A stretch of DNA of 64,000 nucleotides from Acidaminobacter sp. GTDB taxonomy: Bacteria; Bacillota_A; Clostridia; Peptostreptococcales; Acidaminobacteraceae. Under the pieces are notes generated by a model. The model ran no database searches and had not been told where the DNA came from. It was given only the letters and a program-made list of their open reading frames with translations. The stretch lies in the NCBI GenBank assembly GCA_009881125.1, contig WXFH01000016.1:67702-131701 (forward strand), in the 5' to 3' direction. Of the stretch, positions 18,846-29,255 are shown piece after piece. Both the position numbers and the translations under genes were made by a program. Positions within the stretch are counted from its first letter, which is position 1; each line of letters opens with the position of its first letter.

Positions 18846-19657
18846 GTAAGAAATATCACGTCTATGTCATCTCTGACTCACTTGGCGAAACTGGCGAAAT
18901 GATGGCGCGCGCCGCGGCTGAGCAGTTTGGTGGAAATGAGTATGAGATTAAGCGCTATCCCTTTATCTCCAATGAAGAGCAAATTATGGAGATTGTAGAA
19001 GAAGCGTCAGCGCACCGTTCTGTCATCTTGATTACGACAGTGCTCGCACACCTGAGAGACAAGCTGGTAGAGGAATGCAAAAAACTTGATATTCCTACTG
19101 TGGATCTTCTGCTTCCTCTCGTGGATGTTTTTTCGAAATTTCTGGGAGTTGAACCGGCAGGAGAGCCGGGACTTGTTCACAGGCTGGATGAGCGTTACTT
19201 CAAAAAAGTTGAAGCTGTCGAATTCGCGGTAAAATATGATGACGGGAAGGATCCGAGAGGTGTTAAAAAAGCGGATCTAGTTTTGATAGGGATCAGCAGA
19301 ACGTCGAAAACGCCTCTGAGCATGTATCTGGCACACAAAAATATCAAGGTCGCCAATATCCCGCTGGTGCCCGAGGTTCCGGTACCGGATGAACTTTATG
19401 AAGTACCCACCAACAGAATCATAGGATTAACCACCAATCCGTATAAATTAAATGAAATCCGTCAGGAACGCTTAAAAGCACTGGGCCTCGACAGCCACGC
19501 CTCTTATGCGGATTTGGGCCGTATACTTGAGGAGCTGGAGTATTCGGACAAACTGATGAAAAAGCTTGGTTGCCCTGTAATCGACGTTTCAAGCAAAGCG
19601 GTAGAAGAAACTGCGAATATCATCGTTGAGATTATGAAAAAAAATATGCTGATATGA
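18842..19657 (+). CDS. ppsR: Pyruvate,phosphate dikinase regulatory protein
   Basis: 271-residue DUF299 bifunctional kinase/phosphotransferase. It inactivates PPDK by ADP-dependent phosphorylation of a Thr and reactivates it by Pi-dependent dephosphorylation. Family features are the N-terminal YVISDSLGETGEMMARA and the P-loop-like GISRTSKTPLSMYLA (about residue 152). TTG start at 18842 overlapping the CcpN-like gene. It lies 10 bp before ppdK, its target, which makes the assignment secure. Confidence 0.93.
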   Translation: MSKKYHVYVISDSLGETGEMMARAAAEQFGGNEYEIKRYPFISNEEQIMEIVEEASAHRSVILITTVLAHLRDKLVEECKKLDIPTVDLLLPLVDVFSKFLGVEPAGEPGLVHRLDERYFKKVEAVEFAVKYDDGKDPRGVKKADLVLIGISRTSKTPLSMYLAHKNIKVANIPLVPEVPVPDELYEVPTNRIIGLTTNPYKLNEIRQERLKALGLDSHASYADLGRILEELEYSDKLMKKLGCPVIDVSSKAVEETANIIVEIMKKNMLI

Positions 19658-19667
19658 GGTGAGCAAA

Positions 19668-22319
19668 TTGAAAAAATGGGTTTATTTCTTTGAGGAAGGC
19701 AATGCGGAAATGAAGTCACTCTTAGGTGGCAAAGGCGCTAATCTGGCGGAGATGAAACGCATTGGTCTGCCGGTGCCAAATGGTTTTACCATCACGACTG
19801 AGGCGTGCAATGCCTATTATGAAACCGGAAAATCATTGGGTGAGGACGTCAAGGCTCAGATTTTTGAATACTTAAATAAACTTGAAGCCATAACGGGCAA
19901 GACTTTTGGCAACGCTGAAAACCCGCTTCTGGTGTCCGTTCGTTCCGGTTCGGTCTTCTCTATGCCAGGTATGATGGATACTATTCTGAACCTGGGTCTA
20001 AATGATGAGACTGTCGAGGGGTTGGCGGCGTTGACAGAGAACCCTAGATTCGCTTACGACAGTTATCGCAGATTTATTCAAATGTTCAGCGATGTTGTGC
20101 TGAAGGTCGCCAAATACAATTTTGAGCATGCTTTAGATGCAGCCAAGCGCGACAAAGGACTTACTTATGACACTGAGTTGACGGTGGATCACTTAAAAGC
20201 CTTAGTCAAGACTTACAAGGATATTGTTCAAAAGGAAACCAGAAAACCGTTTCCACAGGAACCGGAAAGTCAACTGATCATGGCGGTCAACAGTGTTTTC
20301 GAATCCTGGGACAATCCTCGTGCCAATATCTATAGAAATTTGAATGATATCCCGCATAATCTTGGCACAGCTGTCAACATTCAAGAGATGGTTTTTGGCA
20401 ATATGGGTGAGACCTCTGGAACAGGCGTCGCTTTTACGCGCAATCCTTCTACCGGTGATCCTGCCTTCTTTGGCGAATTTTTGCTCAACGCTCAGGGTGA
20501 GGATGTCGTGGCTGGCATACGCACACCTAGACCCATTTCTGAATTGAAAGATGTCATGCCTGAGGTATATAAGCAATTCAGAGAGATTTCGACAAAATTG
20601 GAACAGCATTATAAAGACATGCAGGATATCGAGTTTACCATTGAGCGCGGAACGCTGTTCATGCTGCAGACAAGAAATGGCAAGCGGACGGCGCCGGCGG
20701 CTGTCAATATTGCAGTTGACTTCGTGGAAGAGGGACTCATTGACGAAGAGACTGCGATTATGCGGCTCCAACCGGAACAAATCGATCAGCTTCTTCACCC
20801 GACCTTTGATGATGTGGATCTGGCCAACGCCAGAGAAATCGCCAAAGGTTTGCCAGCCTCTCCTGGCGCGGCTTGCGGTCAAGTGTTCTTCAGCGCAGAG
20901 GACGTCGTTGCAGCTCAAGCAAAAGGTATTCCAGCGGTTTTGGTGAGACAGGAAACCTCACCTGAGGATATTGAAGGCATGGTAAGCTGTGTCGGAATTC
21001 TGACTTCCCGTGGGGGTATGACTTCCCACGCTGCTGTCGTGGCACGCGGCATGGGTAAATGCTGTGTCGCAGGCTGCGGCGAGATCAAAGTGGAGGAGTA
21101 CGCAAAACAATTTCATGTGGACGGTTTGGTTGTCAAGGAAGGAGATTACATCTCGCTGGATGGCAATAATGGGCGAGTCTTTCTTGGAAAGATCAAGACA
21201 AAGGAAGTTGGGCTGACCGGAAACTTTGGAAAGCTCATGGGTTGGGCAGACAAGCACAGGGTTCTCAAGGTCAGAACTAACGCTGATAATCCCAGAGACT
21301 CAAAAGTCGCGGTTAAGTTCGGAGCTGAAGGGATTGGCCTTTGCAGGACGGAGCATATGTTCTTCGAAGAGGAGCGTATTCCTGTAGTTCGACGCATGAT
21401 CATTTCAAAGTCCTTTGAGGAACGAAAGGAAGCACTGGAACATCTTCTGCCATTCCAGAAGGCCGACTTTATTGGCATCTTCGAGGCAATGGGTGAGCGG
21501 CCGGTGACGATCCGCCTTCTGGATCCTCCGCTGCATGAATTTCTGCCTCACGAAGACAAGGACATTGAAGCGCTGGCGAAGGACATGAAGATATCGGCAT
21601 CTGAGCTGAAATCTATTGTCAATGATTTGAAAGAGTTTAATCCAATGCTGGGTCATAGGGGCTGCCGTCTGGCGATCACCTATCCTGAAATCTATGAAAT
21701 GCAAGTCAGAGCAATTTTCGAAGCTGTGGCGGATGTGGTTAAGCGCCTGGGGTTGAAAGTCAAACCAGAGGTCATGATCCCGCTGGTAGGATTCGAAAAG
21801 GAACTGGAAATACTTGATTTGCTTGTAAGAACGACAGCTGACAAGGTTTTGGAGGAACAAGACATTGAGGTTGATTATAAGGTAGGCACTATGATTGAAG
21901 TGCCGCGGGCAGCGCTGCTTGCGGATGACATTGCCAAACATGCCGAATTCTTCTCCTTTGGTACCAATGACTTGACGCAAATGACCCTTGGATTTTCCAG
22001 AGATGATGCCGGAAAATTCTTGCCGGAATATCGTCATAAGGAGATCTTTGAAAAAGATCCTTTCCAAACCATTGATCAAAAAGGTGTCGGCAAGCTTATG
22101 AAGATGGCGATAGAGCTCGGCCGTCAGACTCGTCCGGAGATCAAACTAGGCATTTGCGGCGAACATGGCGGAGAACCAAAATCTGTTGAATTTTGCCATG
22201 AAATTGGTCTTGAGTATGTTTCGTGTTCGCCTTATCGTGTTCCGATCGCCAAGCTGGCTGCTGCCCAGGCTGCCATTAAAGCCAAAAGCGGCGAAAGTAA
22301 AACGGGGATCAATCTTTAG
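19668..22319 (+). CDS. ppdK: Pyruvate, phosphate dikinase
   Basis: 883-residue enzyme interconverting pyruvate, ATP and Pi with PEP, AMP and PPi. The N-terminal nucleotide-binding domain begins FFEEGNAEMKSLLGGKGANL; the central phosphohistidine domain has TSRGGMTSHAAVVARGMG (the Thr near the catalytic His is the usual regulatory site); the C-terminal PEP-utilising barrel has the ending motif GICGEHGGEP. TTG 19668 is preferred over GTG 19659 because GAGGTGA lies 6 bp before it and the product matches family N-termini. Third gene of the regulator-ppsR-ppdK operon. Confidence 0.97.
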   Translation: MKKWVYFFEEGNAEMKSLLGGKGANLAEMKRIGLPVPNGFTITTEACNAYYETGKSLGEDVKAQIFEYLNKLEAITGKTFGNAENPLLVSVRSGSVFSMPGMMDTILNLGLNDETVEGLAALTENPRFAYDSYRRFIQMFSDVVLKVAKYNFEHALDAAKRDKGLTYDTELTVDHLKALVKTYKDIVQKETRKPFPQEPESQLIMAVNSVFESWDNPRANIYRNLNDIPHNLGTAVNIQEMVFGNMGETSGTGVAFTRNPSTGDPAFFGEFLLNAQGEDVVAGIRTPRPISELKDVMPEVYKQFREISTKLEQHYKDMQDIEFTIERGTLFMLQTRNGKRTAPAAVNIAVDFVEEGLIDEETAIMRLQPEQIDQLLHPTFDDVDLANAREIAKGLPASPGAACGQVFFSAEDVVAAQAKGIPAVLVRQETSPEDIEGMVSCVGILTSRGGMTSHAAVVARGMGKCCVAGCGEIKVEEYAKQFHVDGLVVKEGDYISLDGNNGRVFLGKIKTKEVGLTGNFGKLMGWADKHRVLKVRTNADNPRDSKVAVKFGAEGIGLCRTEHMFFEEERIPVVRRMIISKSFEERKEALEHLLPFQKADFIGIFEAMGERPVTIRLLDPPLHEFLPHEDKDIEALAKDMKISASELKSIVNDLKEFNPMLGHRGCRLAITYPEIYEMQVRAIFEAVADVVKRLGLKVKPEVMIPLVGFEKELEILDLLVRTTADKVLEEQDIEVDYKVGTMIEVPRAALLADDIAKHAEFFSFGTNDLTQMTLGFSRDDAGKFLPEYRHKEIFEKDPFQTIDQKGVGKLMKMAIELGRQTRPEIKLGICGEHGGEPKSVEFCHEIGLEYVSCSPYRVPIAKLAAAQAAIKAKSGESKTGINL

Positions 22320-22369
22320 AGAAGAAATGGCTGGGTTTGGTGACCATCGGCCATAGGCTAAAAGAATAA

Positions 22370-22436
22370 AGAGAGGAAGAAGGTGCTTTGTGAAGTTCAG
22401 TTTGACTTCGTAAAGGCCATTCTGCCTCTCTTTTTT
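22370..22436 (+). terminator. Terminator after ppdK
   Basis: Long imperfect stem with AGAGAGG.../...CCTCTCT arms around a TTCAGTTT-type loop, followed by TTTTTT (22431-22436). Confidence 0.85.
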
Positions 22437-22536
22437 GACGATCGATAAAGAAATACTAAAAAAGATTTTGGAAATAAAGGATTCTTGGACTTCTTCAGCG
22501 AATTAATAGCGAGCGTCATAAATGGAGGTGCGGTTC

Positions 22537-23544
22537 ATGTCCATTAGAGAACGGACAGAAGCGATTGAACGGCTGGTACTTTCTGAGCATGCAATGCATG
22601 CTTCGGACTCTCTCGGGAGATTGGTTCCTGAAGACCAGTGCGCTATAAGAACGGTTTATCAGCGTGACCGCGACAGGATCCTGCATTCTAAAGCGTTCAG
22701 ACGCCTGAAGCATAAGACACAAGTATTTCTGTCACCTGAGGGGGATCATTATAGAACGCGGCTGACGCATACCCTGGATGTGTCACAGATCGCGCGCACC
22801 ATAGCCAGGGCACTTCGTCTTAATGAAGACCTCACTGAAGCGATTGCTCTAGGCCACGATTTGGGGCATACGCCCTTCGGTCACTGCGGTGAAATGGAAC
22901 TGGACCAGATCCATCCGGGTGGATTCGACCACAACGAGCAGAGTCTGAGGGTTGTGGATCTCTTGGAAATCAGGTCGGATGGAAGGCGGGGCCTGAATCT
23001 TACTCATGAAGTACGTGATGGGATTCTCAGCCACAGCGGGGGAAAAAAACCACAGACCCTGGAAGGGCACGCGGTGTCGTTCAGCGACCGGATCGCCTAT
23101 ATCAATCACGACATAGACGACGCACTGCGGGCTGGGGTTTTGGAGCTTGCAGAGCTCCCTGAGGTGTTTCTGAAAACACTGGGCAAGACTCATAGTCAAA
23201 GGATCAATACGCTGATCGTAGATATAGTCAATCACAGCAGAGGTTCGGACCAGCTTTCATTCAGTCCGGAAATTGCCGAGGCATTCATAGGGCTTAGGCA
23301 ATTCATGTTTGACCATGTGTACCTCAATTTAGATGCTAAAAAAGAGGAAAAGAAAGCACGCGTAGTGCTCAGAATGTTGTATGAGTATTATAGCAGCCAG
23401 CCTTCAGAGATGCCTCGGGAATACTTCGAGCTTTATCAGGGGAAGGAAGGCACTGAAGCAGTAAAAGATTATGTTTCAGGCATGACGGATCGCTATGCGG
23501 TACAGTTATACCAAAAACTTTTTGTCCCGGACTTTTGGACTTAA
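22537..23544 (+). CDS. dgt: Deoxyguanosinetriphosphate triphosphohydrolase-like protein
   Basis: 335-residue HD-domain dNTPase (dNTP to deoxynucleoside plus triphosphate). HD-domain residues are seen in RLTHTLDVSQIARTIAR and ALGHDLGHTPFGHCGE, with a later HNEQSLRVVD and YINHDIDDA. The ATG 22537 is chosen over 22522 because GGAGGTG (22524-22530) is then correctly spaced. It stands immediately before dnaG, a common clostridial arrangement linking dNTP control and replication. Confidence 0.94.
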   Translation: MSIRERTEAIERLVLSEHAMHASDSLGRLVPEDQCAIRTVYQRDRDRILHSKAFRRLKHKTQVFLSPEGDHYRTRLTHTLDVSQIARTIARALRLNEDLTEAIALGHDLGHTPFGHCGEMELDQIHPGGFDHNEQSLRVVDLLEIRSDGRRGLNLTHEVRDGILSHSGGKKPQTLEGHAVSFSDRIAYINHDIDDALRAGVLELAELPEVFLKTLGKTHSQRINTLIVDIVNHSRGSDQLSFSPEIAEAFIGLRQFMFDHVYLNLDAKKEEKKARVVLRMLYEYYSSQPSEMPREYFELYQGKEGTEAVKDYVSGMTDRYAVQLYQKLFVPDFWT

Positions 23545-23825
23545 CTCAGCCTGGTTGGAACAAAATTCAGGCGCATTTTGTATTGAATGGAGATCTTATG
23601 CAACAGGATTCTTTCAGACTGGAAAAACATTTTTCAAAACGAAAAAAAATTGAAGGAAATTGCCATTAAACGTTGAATTCTTATTATCGTGAAAGTTAAG
23701 CATAATATCATGCCAGGGACTTGGGGCTGCGTATCCTGCAACTGGATCAAGAAACATCCGGAGCATTATAAATATTGACAACAGGTCCTTACTCAGGATT
23801 TTTTCATTAGAAAAGTGGGTACAAT
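23545..23825. other. Intergenic region dgt-dnaG, no gene seen
   Basis: 281 bp, AT-rich, without an ORF with a plausible ribosome site. It holds TTGACA at 23775-23780 but no well-spaced -10 box, and no clear terminator hairpin. Presumably it contains the promoter of the dnaG-rpoD operon. Confidence 0.4.
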
Positions 23826-25670
23826 ATGTCTAAGTATACAAATGAAGTCGCTGAAGCACTTCTGGAACGCGTGGATATAGTCGACCTTGTAGGGCGCTAT
23901 GTTGAGTTGAAGCGGACTGGCAGAAACCATAAGGGGTTATGTCCGTTTCACAATGAAAAGACGCCGAGCTTTGTCGTCACTGAGGAAAAGCATCGATATC
24001 ACTGTTTTGGCTGCGGTGCGGGCGGGGATGCCATTGCCTTCTACATGGCCATGGAAAACCTGGACTTTATTGATGCGGTTGAAGCCTTGGCCGAACGCTA
24101 TGGCTTGGATCTGGATCGATATAAAGTACAGAATTCTGCTCAAGAGCAGGAATCAGCAATACTGAAAAAGGCCTTATATCAAGTTAACAGAGAGGCTGCC
24201 ATATTTTACTTGAGAAAGCTGAAGGAAGATTCTGCTGCACAGGCTTATTTGAATAAGCGGGGCATTGAACCACTGACTGCCAGACGGTTTGGACTGGGTT
24301 TCGCACCAGACGCGTGGCAAGCCCTGACAGATTATATGGAGCCTAAGCAGCACCCTCTCTTACTGCAAGTTGGTTTGGTGGATCGTCGAAAAAATGGAAA
24401 CGGTTATTATGATAAATTCAGGAATCGGCTGATTTTTCCTATCCAGGATCAGCGCCAAAATATCATTGGTTTTGGTGGCCGGGCTATTGGAGACGATATG
24501 CCAAAGTATCTCAATTCGCCTGAGTCGGTAATTTTCAGCAAGGGCACAGCGTTTTACGGAATCCTTCAGGCGAAGGAAGCTCTGGGAAAACTACGCAGTG
24601 TCATTGTGGTAGAAGGGTATATGGATGTTATAATGCTTCATCAAGCCGGGATCACCAATGCTGTGGCTACGCTGGGAACAGCCCTGACGGAAGCGCATGC
24701 CCGGGTCCTAGACCGCTATGTGGATGAAGTGACATTGTGTTTTGATGGGGATGAAGCCGGAAGAAAAGCCGCTCTCAGAGGTGTGGGTATTTTGAAGGCC
24801 ATGAAGGCGAAGCTAAGGGTGCTCACACTTCCGGTTGGCCAGGACCCGGATGATTTTGTCAGAAAAAATGGTGCCGAGGCTTTTCAGAAAATGGTTCAGG
24901 AAGCTGACCCTGCGACGACATTCTTAATTCAGGCAGCCAAGCACAAATATAACCTGAATACACCTAATGAAAAACTGGAGTATTTAAAAAATGTCGCAAT
25001 GATCATAAGGGGACTCGACAGCGAGGTCGAAAAAAGTTATTATATAGATTACGTGGCAAAAGATCAGTCGTATGACTCAAACGCCATTTATAGGGAAGTT
25101 TACGGCTTTTCCAAAGCTCGACCTCAATTCGAAGCTAAGAAGCAGATTGAGAAAGTCGCCATTGATCCCACGCAATATAATGCAATTTTTGAGTTGGAGA
25201 AAAAAATTCTTGAAATTGCGCTGAGAAATAAATCCGCATTTGATCTTATCTGTACAGATGTGGATTTGGATCAGCTTGAGAATTCGGAAGTAAAGGATCT
25301 TATCAAACGTCTGGAGTTATATTACAGGGTCTATGACACTGTAGGGCATGATGAGATCGTAGAGATGTTTGATCTTGATACGGCCATAAGACTGGACCAA
25401 ATGGCAAGAAACAGCATTGTGGGTGAAAATCTCGCGCGTGAAGCCATGGTGACCAGGATCCATTATAAATTGGCGAAATTGGATGCTCAAATAGCAGAGC
25501 TCAGAGCTGAGAGAGAGAAACTTGAACAACCATCGGCAAACGCACTTAGCGTGTCGGAGGTCTCACATCTCAAACTCGTTTTGATCAGAAAGGAAATGGA
25601 ATTGAAAAAGATGAAAACAGAAGCGGTCAAGGAAAGAGATTCCTTGAGAGGAGGGACGTCGATTGGCTAA
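23826..25670 (+). CDS. dnaG: DNA primase DnaG
   Basis: 614-residue replicative primase. The N-terminal zinc-binding domain has [11 protein letters not shown] and CFGCGAGGD. The RNA polymerase core contains the TOPRIM signatures VVEGYMDVI and [11 protein letters not shown]. The C-terminal about 180 residues form the helicase-binding region, less conserved and rich in charged helices. ATG at 23826 with a weak upstream site. It overlaps rpoD by 8 bp, the classical dnaG-rpoD macromolecular synthesis unit. Confidence 0.98.
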   Translation: MSKYTNEVAEALLERVDIVDLVGRYVELKRTGRNHKGLCPFHNEKTPSFVVTEEKHRYHCFGCGAGGDAIAFYMAMENLDFIDAVEALAERYGLDLDRYKVQNSAQEQESAILKKALYQVNREAAIFYLRKLKEDSAAQAYLNKRGIEPLTARRFGLGFAPDAWQALTDYMEPKQHPLLLQVGLVDRRKNGNGYYDKFRNRLIFPIQDQRQNIIGFGGRAIGDDMPKYLNSPESVIFSKGTAFYGILQAKEALGKLRSVIVVEGYMDVIMLHQAGITNAVATLGTALTEAHARVLDRYVDEVTLCFDGDEAGRKAALRGVGILKAMKAKLRVLTLPVGQDPDDFVRKNGAEAFQKMVQEADPATTFLIQAAKHKYNLNTPNEKLEYLKNVAMIIRGLDSEVEKSYYIDYVAKDQSYDSNAIYREVYGFSKARPQFEAKKQIEKVAIDPTQYNAIFELEKKILEIALRNKSAFDLICTDVDLDQLENSEVKDLIKRLELYYRVYDTVGHDEIVEMFDLDTAIRLDQMARNSIVGENLAREAMVTRIHYKLAKLDAQIAELRAEREKLEQPSANALSVSEVSHLKLVLIRKEMELKKMKTEAVKERDSLRGGTSIG

Positions 25671-26769
25671 GATAGATCCGCAGCATCTTGATACCGTCAA
25701 AGAGCTGGCGAATAAGGGGAAAGTGAAAGGCAATCTTACTTATTCAGAAATCGAAGACGGCTTATCGGAACTCGACATCGACAAGGATCAGATTGAAGAT
25801 ATTTATGACTCGTTGGCTTCCATGGGCATTGAAGTCATTGGCGAAAAGGATTTGCTGGATGATGAGCCTCTGATTGAAGAGGACGAGAACGCGGAAGAGG
25901 TAGAAGTTGATGTTGAGGACTTATCCCTTCCCAAAGGCATCAGCATTGACGACCCGGTTCGGATGTATCTCAAGGAAATTGGAAAAGTGCCGCTTTTGTC
26001 AGGAGATGAAGAGATTGAACTGGCGAAGCGCATGGAGGAAGGCGACGACGAGGCGAAGAAAAAGCTTTGCGAGGCAAACCTCAGACTGGTTGTCAGCATT
26101 GCAAAGCGTTATGTCGGGCGTGGCATGCTGTTTCTCGATCTGATTCAGGAAGGCAACTTAGGACTGATTAAAGCAGTCGAGAAGTTTGACTGGAGAAAAG
26201 GTTACAAGTTCTCAACTTACGCCACTTGGTGGATTCGTCAGGCTATTACCCGCGCCATTGCGGATCAGGCCAGAACCATACGAATTCCGGTTCATATGGT
26301 GGAGACCATCAACAAACTGATCAGAGTGTCCAGACAGCTTCTTCAGGATCTCGGACGGGATCCTAAGCCGGAGGAAATTGCAGCTGAAATGGACATGAGT
26401 GTTGAAAAGGTCAGAGAAATTTTGAAGATCGCTCAAGAGCCAGTATCCCTTGAGACTCCAATTGGTGAAGAGGAAGACAGCCATTTGGGAGACTTCATAC
26501 CTGACAATGATGCGCCTGCGCCTGCTGATGCAGCGGCATTTTCTATGCTGAAAGAACAGCTCATGGAGGTTCTTGAGACTCTGACGCCAAGGGAGCAAAA
26601 GGTCCTGAAACTCAGATTTGGGCTTGAGGACGGCCGTGCGCGCACTCTGGAAGAAGTTGGCAAGCAATTTGACGTGACCAGGGAGCGGATTCGTCAGATT
26701 GAAGCGAAAGCGCTTAGAAAGCTGAAGCACCCTAGCCGCAGCAAAAAACTCAAAGATTATTTGGAGTAA
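25663..26769 (+). CDS. rpoD: RNA polymerase primary sigma factor (SigA)
   Basis: 368-residue housekeeping sigma-70. Regions visible in order: acidic region 1.1 (1-85), region 1.2 [17 protein letters not shown], region 2 with [17 protein letters not shown] (-10 recognition), region 3, and region 4 with [20 protein letters not shown] (-35 recognition). TTG start at 25663 after GAGGAGGGA within dnaG. The TTGACA/TATAAT-type promoters noted elsewhere in the window would be read by this factor. Confidence 0.98.
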   Translation: MAKIDPQHLDTVKELANKGKVKGNLTYSEIEDGLSELDIDKDQIEDIYDSLASMGIEVIGEKDLLDDEPLIEEDENAEEVEVDVEDLSLPKGISIDDPVRMYLKEIGKVPLLSGDEEIELAKRMEEGDDEAKKKLCEANLRLVVSIAKRYVGRGMLFLDLIQEGNLGLIKAVEKFDWRKGYKFSTYATWWIRQAITRAIADQARTIRIPVHMVETINKLIRVSRQLLQDLGRDPKPEEIAAEMDMSVEKVREILKIAQEPVSLETPIGEEEDSHLGDFIPDNDAPAPADAAAFSMLKEQLMEVLETLTPREQKVLKLRFGLEDGRARTLEEVGKQFDVTRERIRQIEAKALRKLKHPSRSKKLKDYLE

Positions 26770-26817
26770 ATCAGAAGCGGTCGTCATCAGAGGGTTTGAT
26801 AAAGTTGTCATTAATTT

Positions 26818-26907
26818 GAAAAACCGGGAGAGACCCGGTTCTGTGAAAGGAAATTGGTGCAGCATAAGCCGAAGCCGGCTTACTTGTGACGCCAATTTCC
26901 TTTCGTC
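26818..26907 (+). terminator. Tandem hairpins after rpoD
   Basis: First a short hairpin AACCGGG AGAGA CCCGGTT, then a longer stem GAAAGGAAATTGGTG.../...CGCCAATTTCCTTTC (26845-26903) enclosing AAGCC/GGCTT. Neither has a long T-run, so termination may be partial. The second belongs to the group of similar hairpins at 17991 and 48022. Confidence 0.55.
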
Positions 26908-26926
26908 GATTAGAGGAGGCAAGACT

Positions 26927-27640
26927 GTGAAACCAAGATTGACCCCAAGACTGCGGACAGTTGCTGCAATGGTCCCTCAAGGGGCTCGAGTGGCGGACAT
27001 TGGAAGCGACCATGCTTATGTACCGGTAGAGCTGATTCGGACAGGTCGAGCCGTAAAGGTCATAGCCAGTGATGTTCATGCGGGTCCGGTTGAAAATGCA
27101 AAAGGTGTTGTCGCTGCAGCGAACCTGGAGGATGTGATCGAGATCCGACTGGGTTCCGGCTTTGACGTCTATCAGATGGGAGAGGTCAATTCTGCAGTTT
27201 TGGCAGGCATGGGGGGATTTTTAATCCGAGACCTGATTATTGAAGCGCTGCCTTTGGTAAAATCGCTGGAATGTTTAGTGCTGCAGCCTATGGTCGCCAT
27301 TCGCGAGCTTAGGGTGTGGCTGCTCCAAAATGGATTCGAGATTCTGGATGAGCAAGTCGCTCAAGAAGGACAGAAATTTTACGAGATTTTTTCGGTCCAT
27401 TATACAGGACGATGCCTTGAAACCGTTGATTTTAAAACTGCAGAAATGGGTTGTCAAATGTTCAGGGCTGAAGATGAGATTTCCATGAACTATTTGGCGC
27501 AAAGAATACAAAAGACAGAAAATGTCATCCGTGCTCTGGCGCAGGCCAAGGATGCTGAGGCGACCGAGCTTCATGCCTTTGAAGCGCGCCTGAAGCTGTT
27601 GAAGGAGGCACAGGCATGCTTGTCAATTCAAAGAAAATAG
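26927..27640 (+). CDS. trmK: tRNA (adenine-22-N1)-methyltransferase TrmK
   Basis: 237-residue SAM-dependent enzyme making m1A22 in tRNA (YqfN/TrmK family). The SAM motif is VADIGSDHAYVPVELI (family DIGSDHA), with NAVLAGMGG-like SAVLAGMGGFLIRD and LQPMVAIRELRVWL further on. GTG 26927 is preferred because AGGAGGC lies 7 bp upstream; an open frame extends back to 26816 through the hairpin region but is not TrmK-like. The trmK-nif3 pair behind rpoD is conserved in Firmicutes. Confidence 0.94.
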   Translation: MKPRLTPRLRTVAAMVPQGARVADIGSDHAYVPVELIRTGRAVKVIASDVHAGPVENAKGVVAAANLEDVIEIRLGSGFDVYQMGEVNSAVLAGMGGFLIRDLIIEALPLVKSLECLVLQPMVAIRELRVWLLQNGFEILDEQVAQEGQKFYEIFSVHYTGRCLETVDFKTAEMGCQMFRAEDEISMNYLAQRIQKTENVIRALAQAKDAEATELHAFEARLKLLKEAQACLSIQRK

Positions 27641-28749
27641 TCAAGCTCATAGAAGAGCGATATCCGCCGTCGCTGGCAGCGGCTTGGGATAATGTTGGTT
27701 TCCAAGTGGGTAATCCGAACAGCGCCGTCAATAAAATCCTGGTTGCACTGGAAATTACACCTGCTGTGGTTCAGGAAGCCATAGATGTCAATGCTGATTT
27801 GATAGTATGTCACCATCCGCTTATTTTTGAGCCGCTGAAACGTTTGACAGAGAGCAGCCCCGTGGAGGTCGTGATTAGAAAACTGACTGCCGCAAGAATT
27901 GGCGTCTACGTCGCACATACAAACGCAGACGCGGCGCCCGGCGGCTCCGTGGATGCGCTTCTTGAGTCACTCGAACTGGAACGCGTTGAAACCATGGGGG
28001 ACGTCTTTAGCGAACCCTTGTATAAACTGGCGGTTTATGTGCCTGTAAACCACGTTCAAATCGTTTCGCAGGCTATGTTTGAAAGCGGCGCAGGCCGTCT
28101 GGGTTCCTATGCGGAGTGCAGTTTCAGCTATCCTGGAACAGGCACTTTTTTGCCGATGGATGGCGCTCAGCCCGCCATCGGTTCAGTCGGTGTTCGTGAA
28201 CGCGTCGAAGAAACCAAGATCGAAGTACTGGTGCGCCAGGATCAAGTCAGAGAGACACTTAAAGCCATGCTGGACGCGCATCCGTATGAGGTGCCGGCAT
28301 ATGATTTGTGGCCTTTGAAGGCACCGGAGCAAGTCTTTGGTTTTGGAGCCGTGGCAGTGGCAGCTTCTGATGCCAGTCAGAATCTTAATTTGGCTCAATG
28401 GGCGTCTAAGGTCAAAGCCGCTTTGAACGCGCCGGGGACACGCATGGTTGGAGCTCCGGAAGCACCGGTTCACCGAATCGCGGTAGTGCCTGGAGCCGGG
28501 GCGTCCTTCTATAAGGAAGCCGCAGCGGCAGGCTGTGACCTGCTTATTACGGGTGATGTGAAGTATCATGATGCACAAGGCGCATTGGCGCTCGGTGTTC
28601 ATCTGATTGATGCAGGACATTGTGAGACAGAGCTGCCGTTTATCAGCCGCATGGCAGCCCAACTAAAGGAAGACATGGAGCAGAAGGGGTATGAAGCCAG
28701 GGTTGTAGTCTCTGAAACGCGGATTAATCCTTTTTCCATTGCTTTTTAG
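27616..28749 (+). CDS. Nif3-like dinuclear metal centre protein (YqfO)
   Basis: 377-residue NIF3/DUF34 protein with a predicted two-metal site: CHHPLIFEP (about residue 64), AHTNADAAPGG and the C-terminal DAGHCETELPF. A middle insert (about 130-235) is the PII-like YqfO domain. Some family members have been linked to GTP cyclohydrolase-like or other hydrolase chemistry, but the role is not settled. ATG at 27616 with GGAGG, overlapping trmK by 25 bp. Confidence 0.92.
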   Translation: MLVNSKKIVKLIEERYPPSLAAAWDNVGFQVGNPNSAVNKILVALEITPAVVQEAIDVNADLIVCHHPLIFEPLKRLTESSPVEVVIRKLTAARIGVYVAHTNADAAPGGSVDALLESLELERVETMGDVFSEPLYKLAVYVPVNHVQIVSQAMFESGAGRLGSYAECSFSYPGTGTFLPMDGAQPAIGSVGVRERVEETKIEVLVRQDQVRETLKAMLDAHPYEVPAYDLWPLKAPEQVFGFGAVAVAASDASQNLNLAQWASKVKAALNAPGTRMVGAPEAPVHRIAVVPGAGASFYKEAAAAGCDLLITGDVKYHDAQGALALGVHLIDAGHCETELPFISRMAAQLKEDMEQKGYEARVVVSETRINPFSIAF

Positions 28750-28767
28750 CGTAATACAGCCTATAAT
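28739..28767 (+). promoter_or_regulatory. Promoter of rnpB
   Basis: TTGCTT (28739-28744), 17-bp spacer, TATAAT (28762-28767). The first hexamer lies inside the end of the Nif3 gene. Start of transcription is expected near the first base of the RNase P RNA. Confidence 0.8.
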
Positions 28768-28773
28768 AGACAA

Positions 28774-29126
28774 GTGAGTAAACCAGACAATCGCGTGCGA
28801 AAGTACGAGGAAAGTCCGAGCTCCATAGAGCAGGGTGCTGGGTAATCCCCAGTGGAGGCGACTCCAAGGAAAGTGCAATAGAAAGATACCGCCTCAGCAG
28901 GCAGGCTTCGGCCGCTGCTGCGGTAAGGGTGGAATGGTGAGGTAAGAGCTCACCAGCGTTCAGGTGACTGGACGGCTCTGTAAACCCCGCCTGGAGCAAG
29001 ACCAAGTACGGGATGAGAAGGGAGTTGCTCGCTCCCCCCGGTTGGTAGGTCGCTTGAGCCCTCCGGCAACGATGGGCCTAGATAGATGATTGTCAAATAC
29101 AGAACTCGGCTTATAGGTTTACTCAC
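28774..29126 (+). ncRNA. rnpB: RNase P RNA (catalytic M1 RNA)
   Basis: About 353 nt. The 5' strand GTGAGTAAACC pairs with the 3' end GGTTTACTCAC, closing helix P1. The conserved P4 region AGGAAAGTCCGAGCTCC and the GGGTAATCCC, AGAAAGATACCGCC and ACAGAACTCGGCTTATAG segments are the usual landmarks of bacterial RNase P RNA. It processes the 5' ends of pre-tRNAs. The element between GGAGGCGAC and TAAACCCCGCC fits the A-type layout, though type was judged only by eye. Confidence 0.95.
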
Positions 29127-29145
29127 ACAACTCAAATACATTAAA

Positions 29146-29177
29146 GCCCGTTGCCAGAAATGGCAACGGGCTTTTTT
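29146..29177 (+). terminator. Terminator of rnpB
   Basis: GCCCGTTGCCA GAAA TGGCAACGGGC followed by TTTTTT. Confidence 0.95.
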
Positions 29178-29255
29178 GACGTGCAACCCATAAATGAAGT
29201 TGAAATGCAGAGTCATTAAGTCACAAACAATTATTTTCGCTGAGGATCCAATAGG

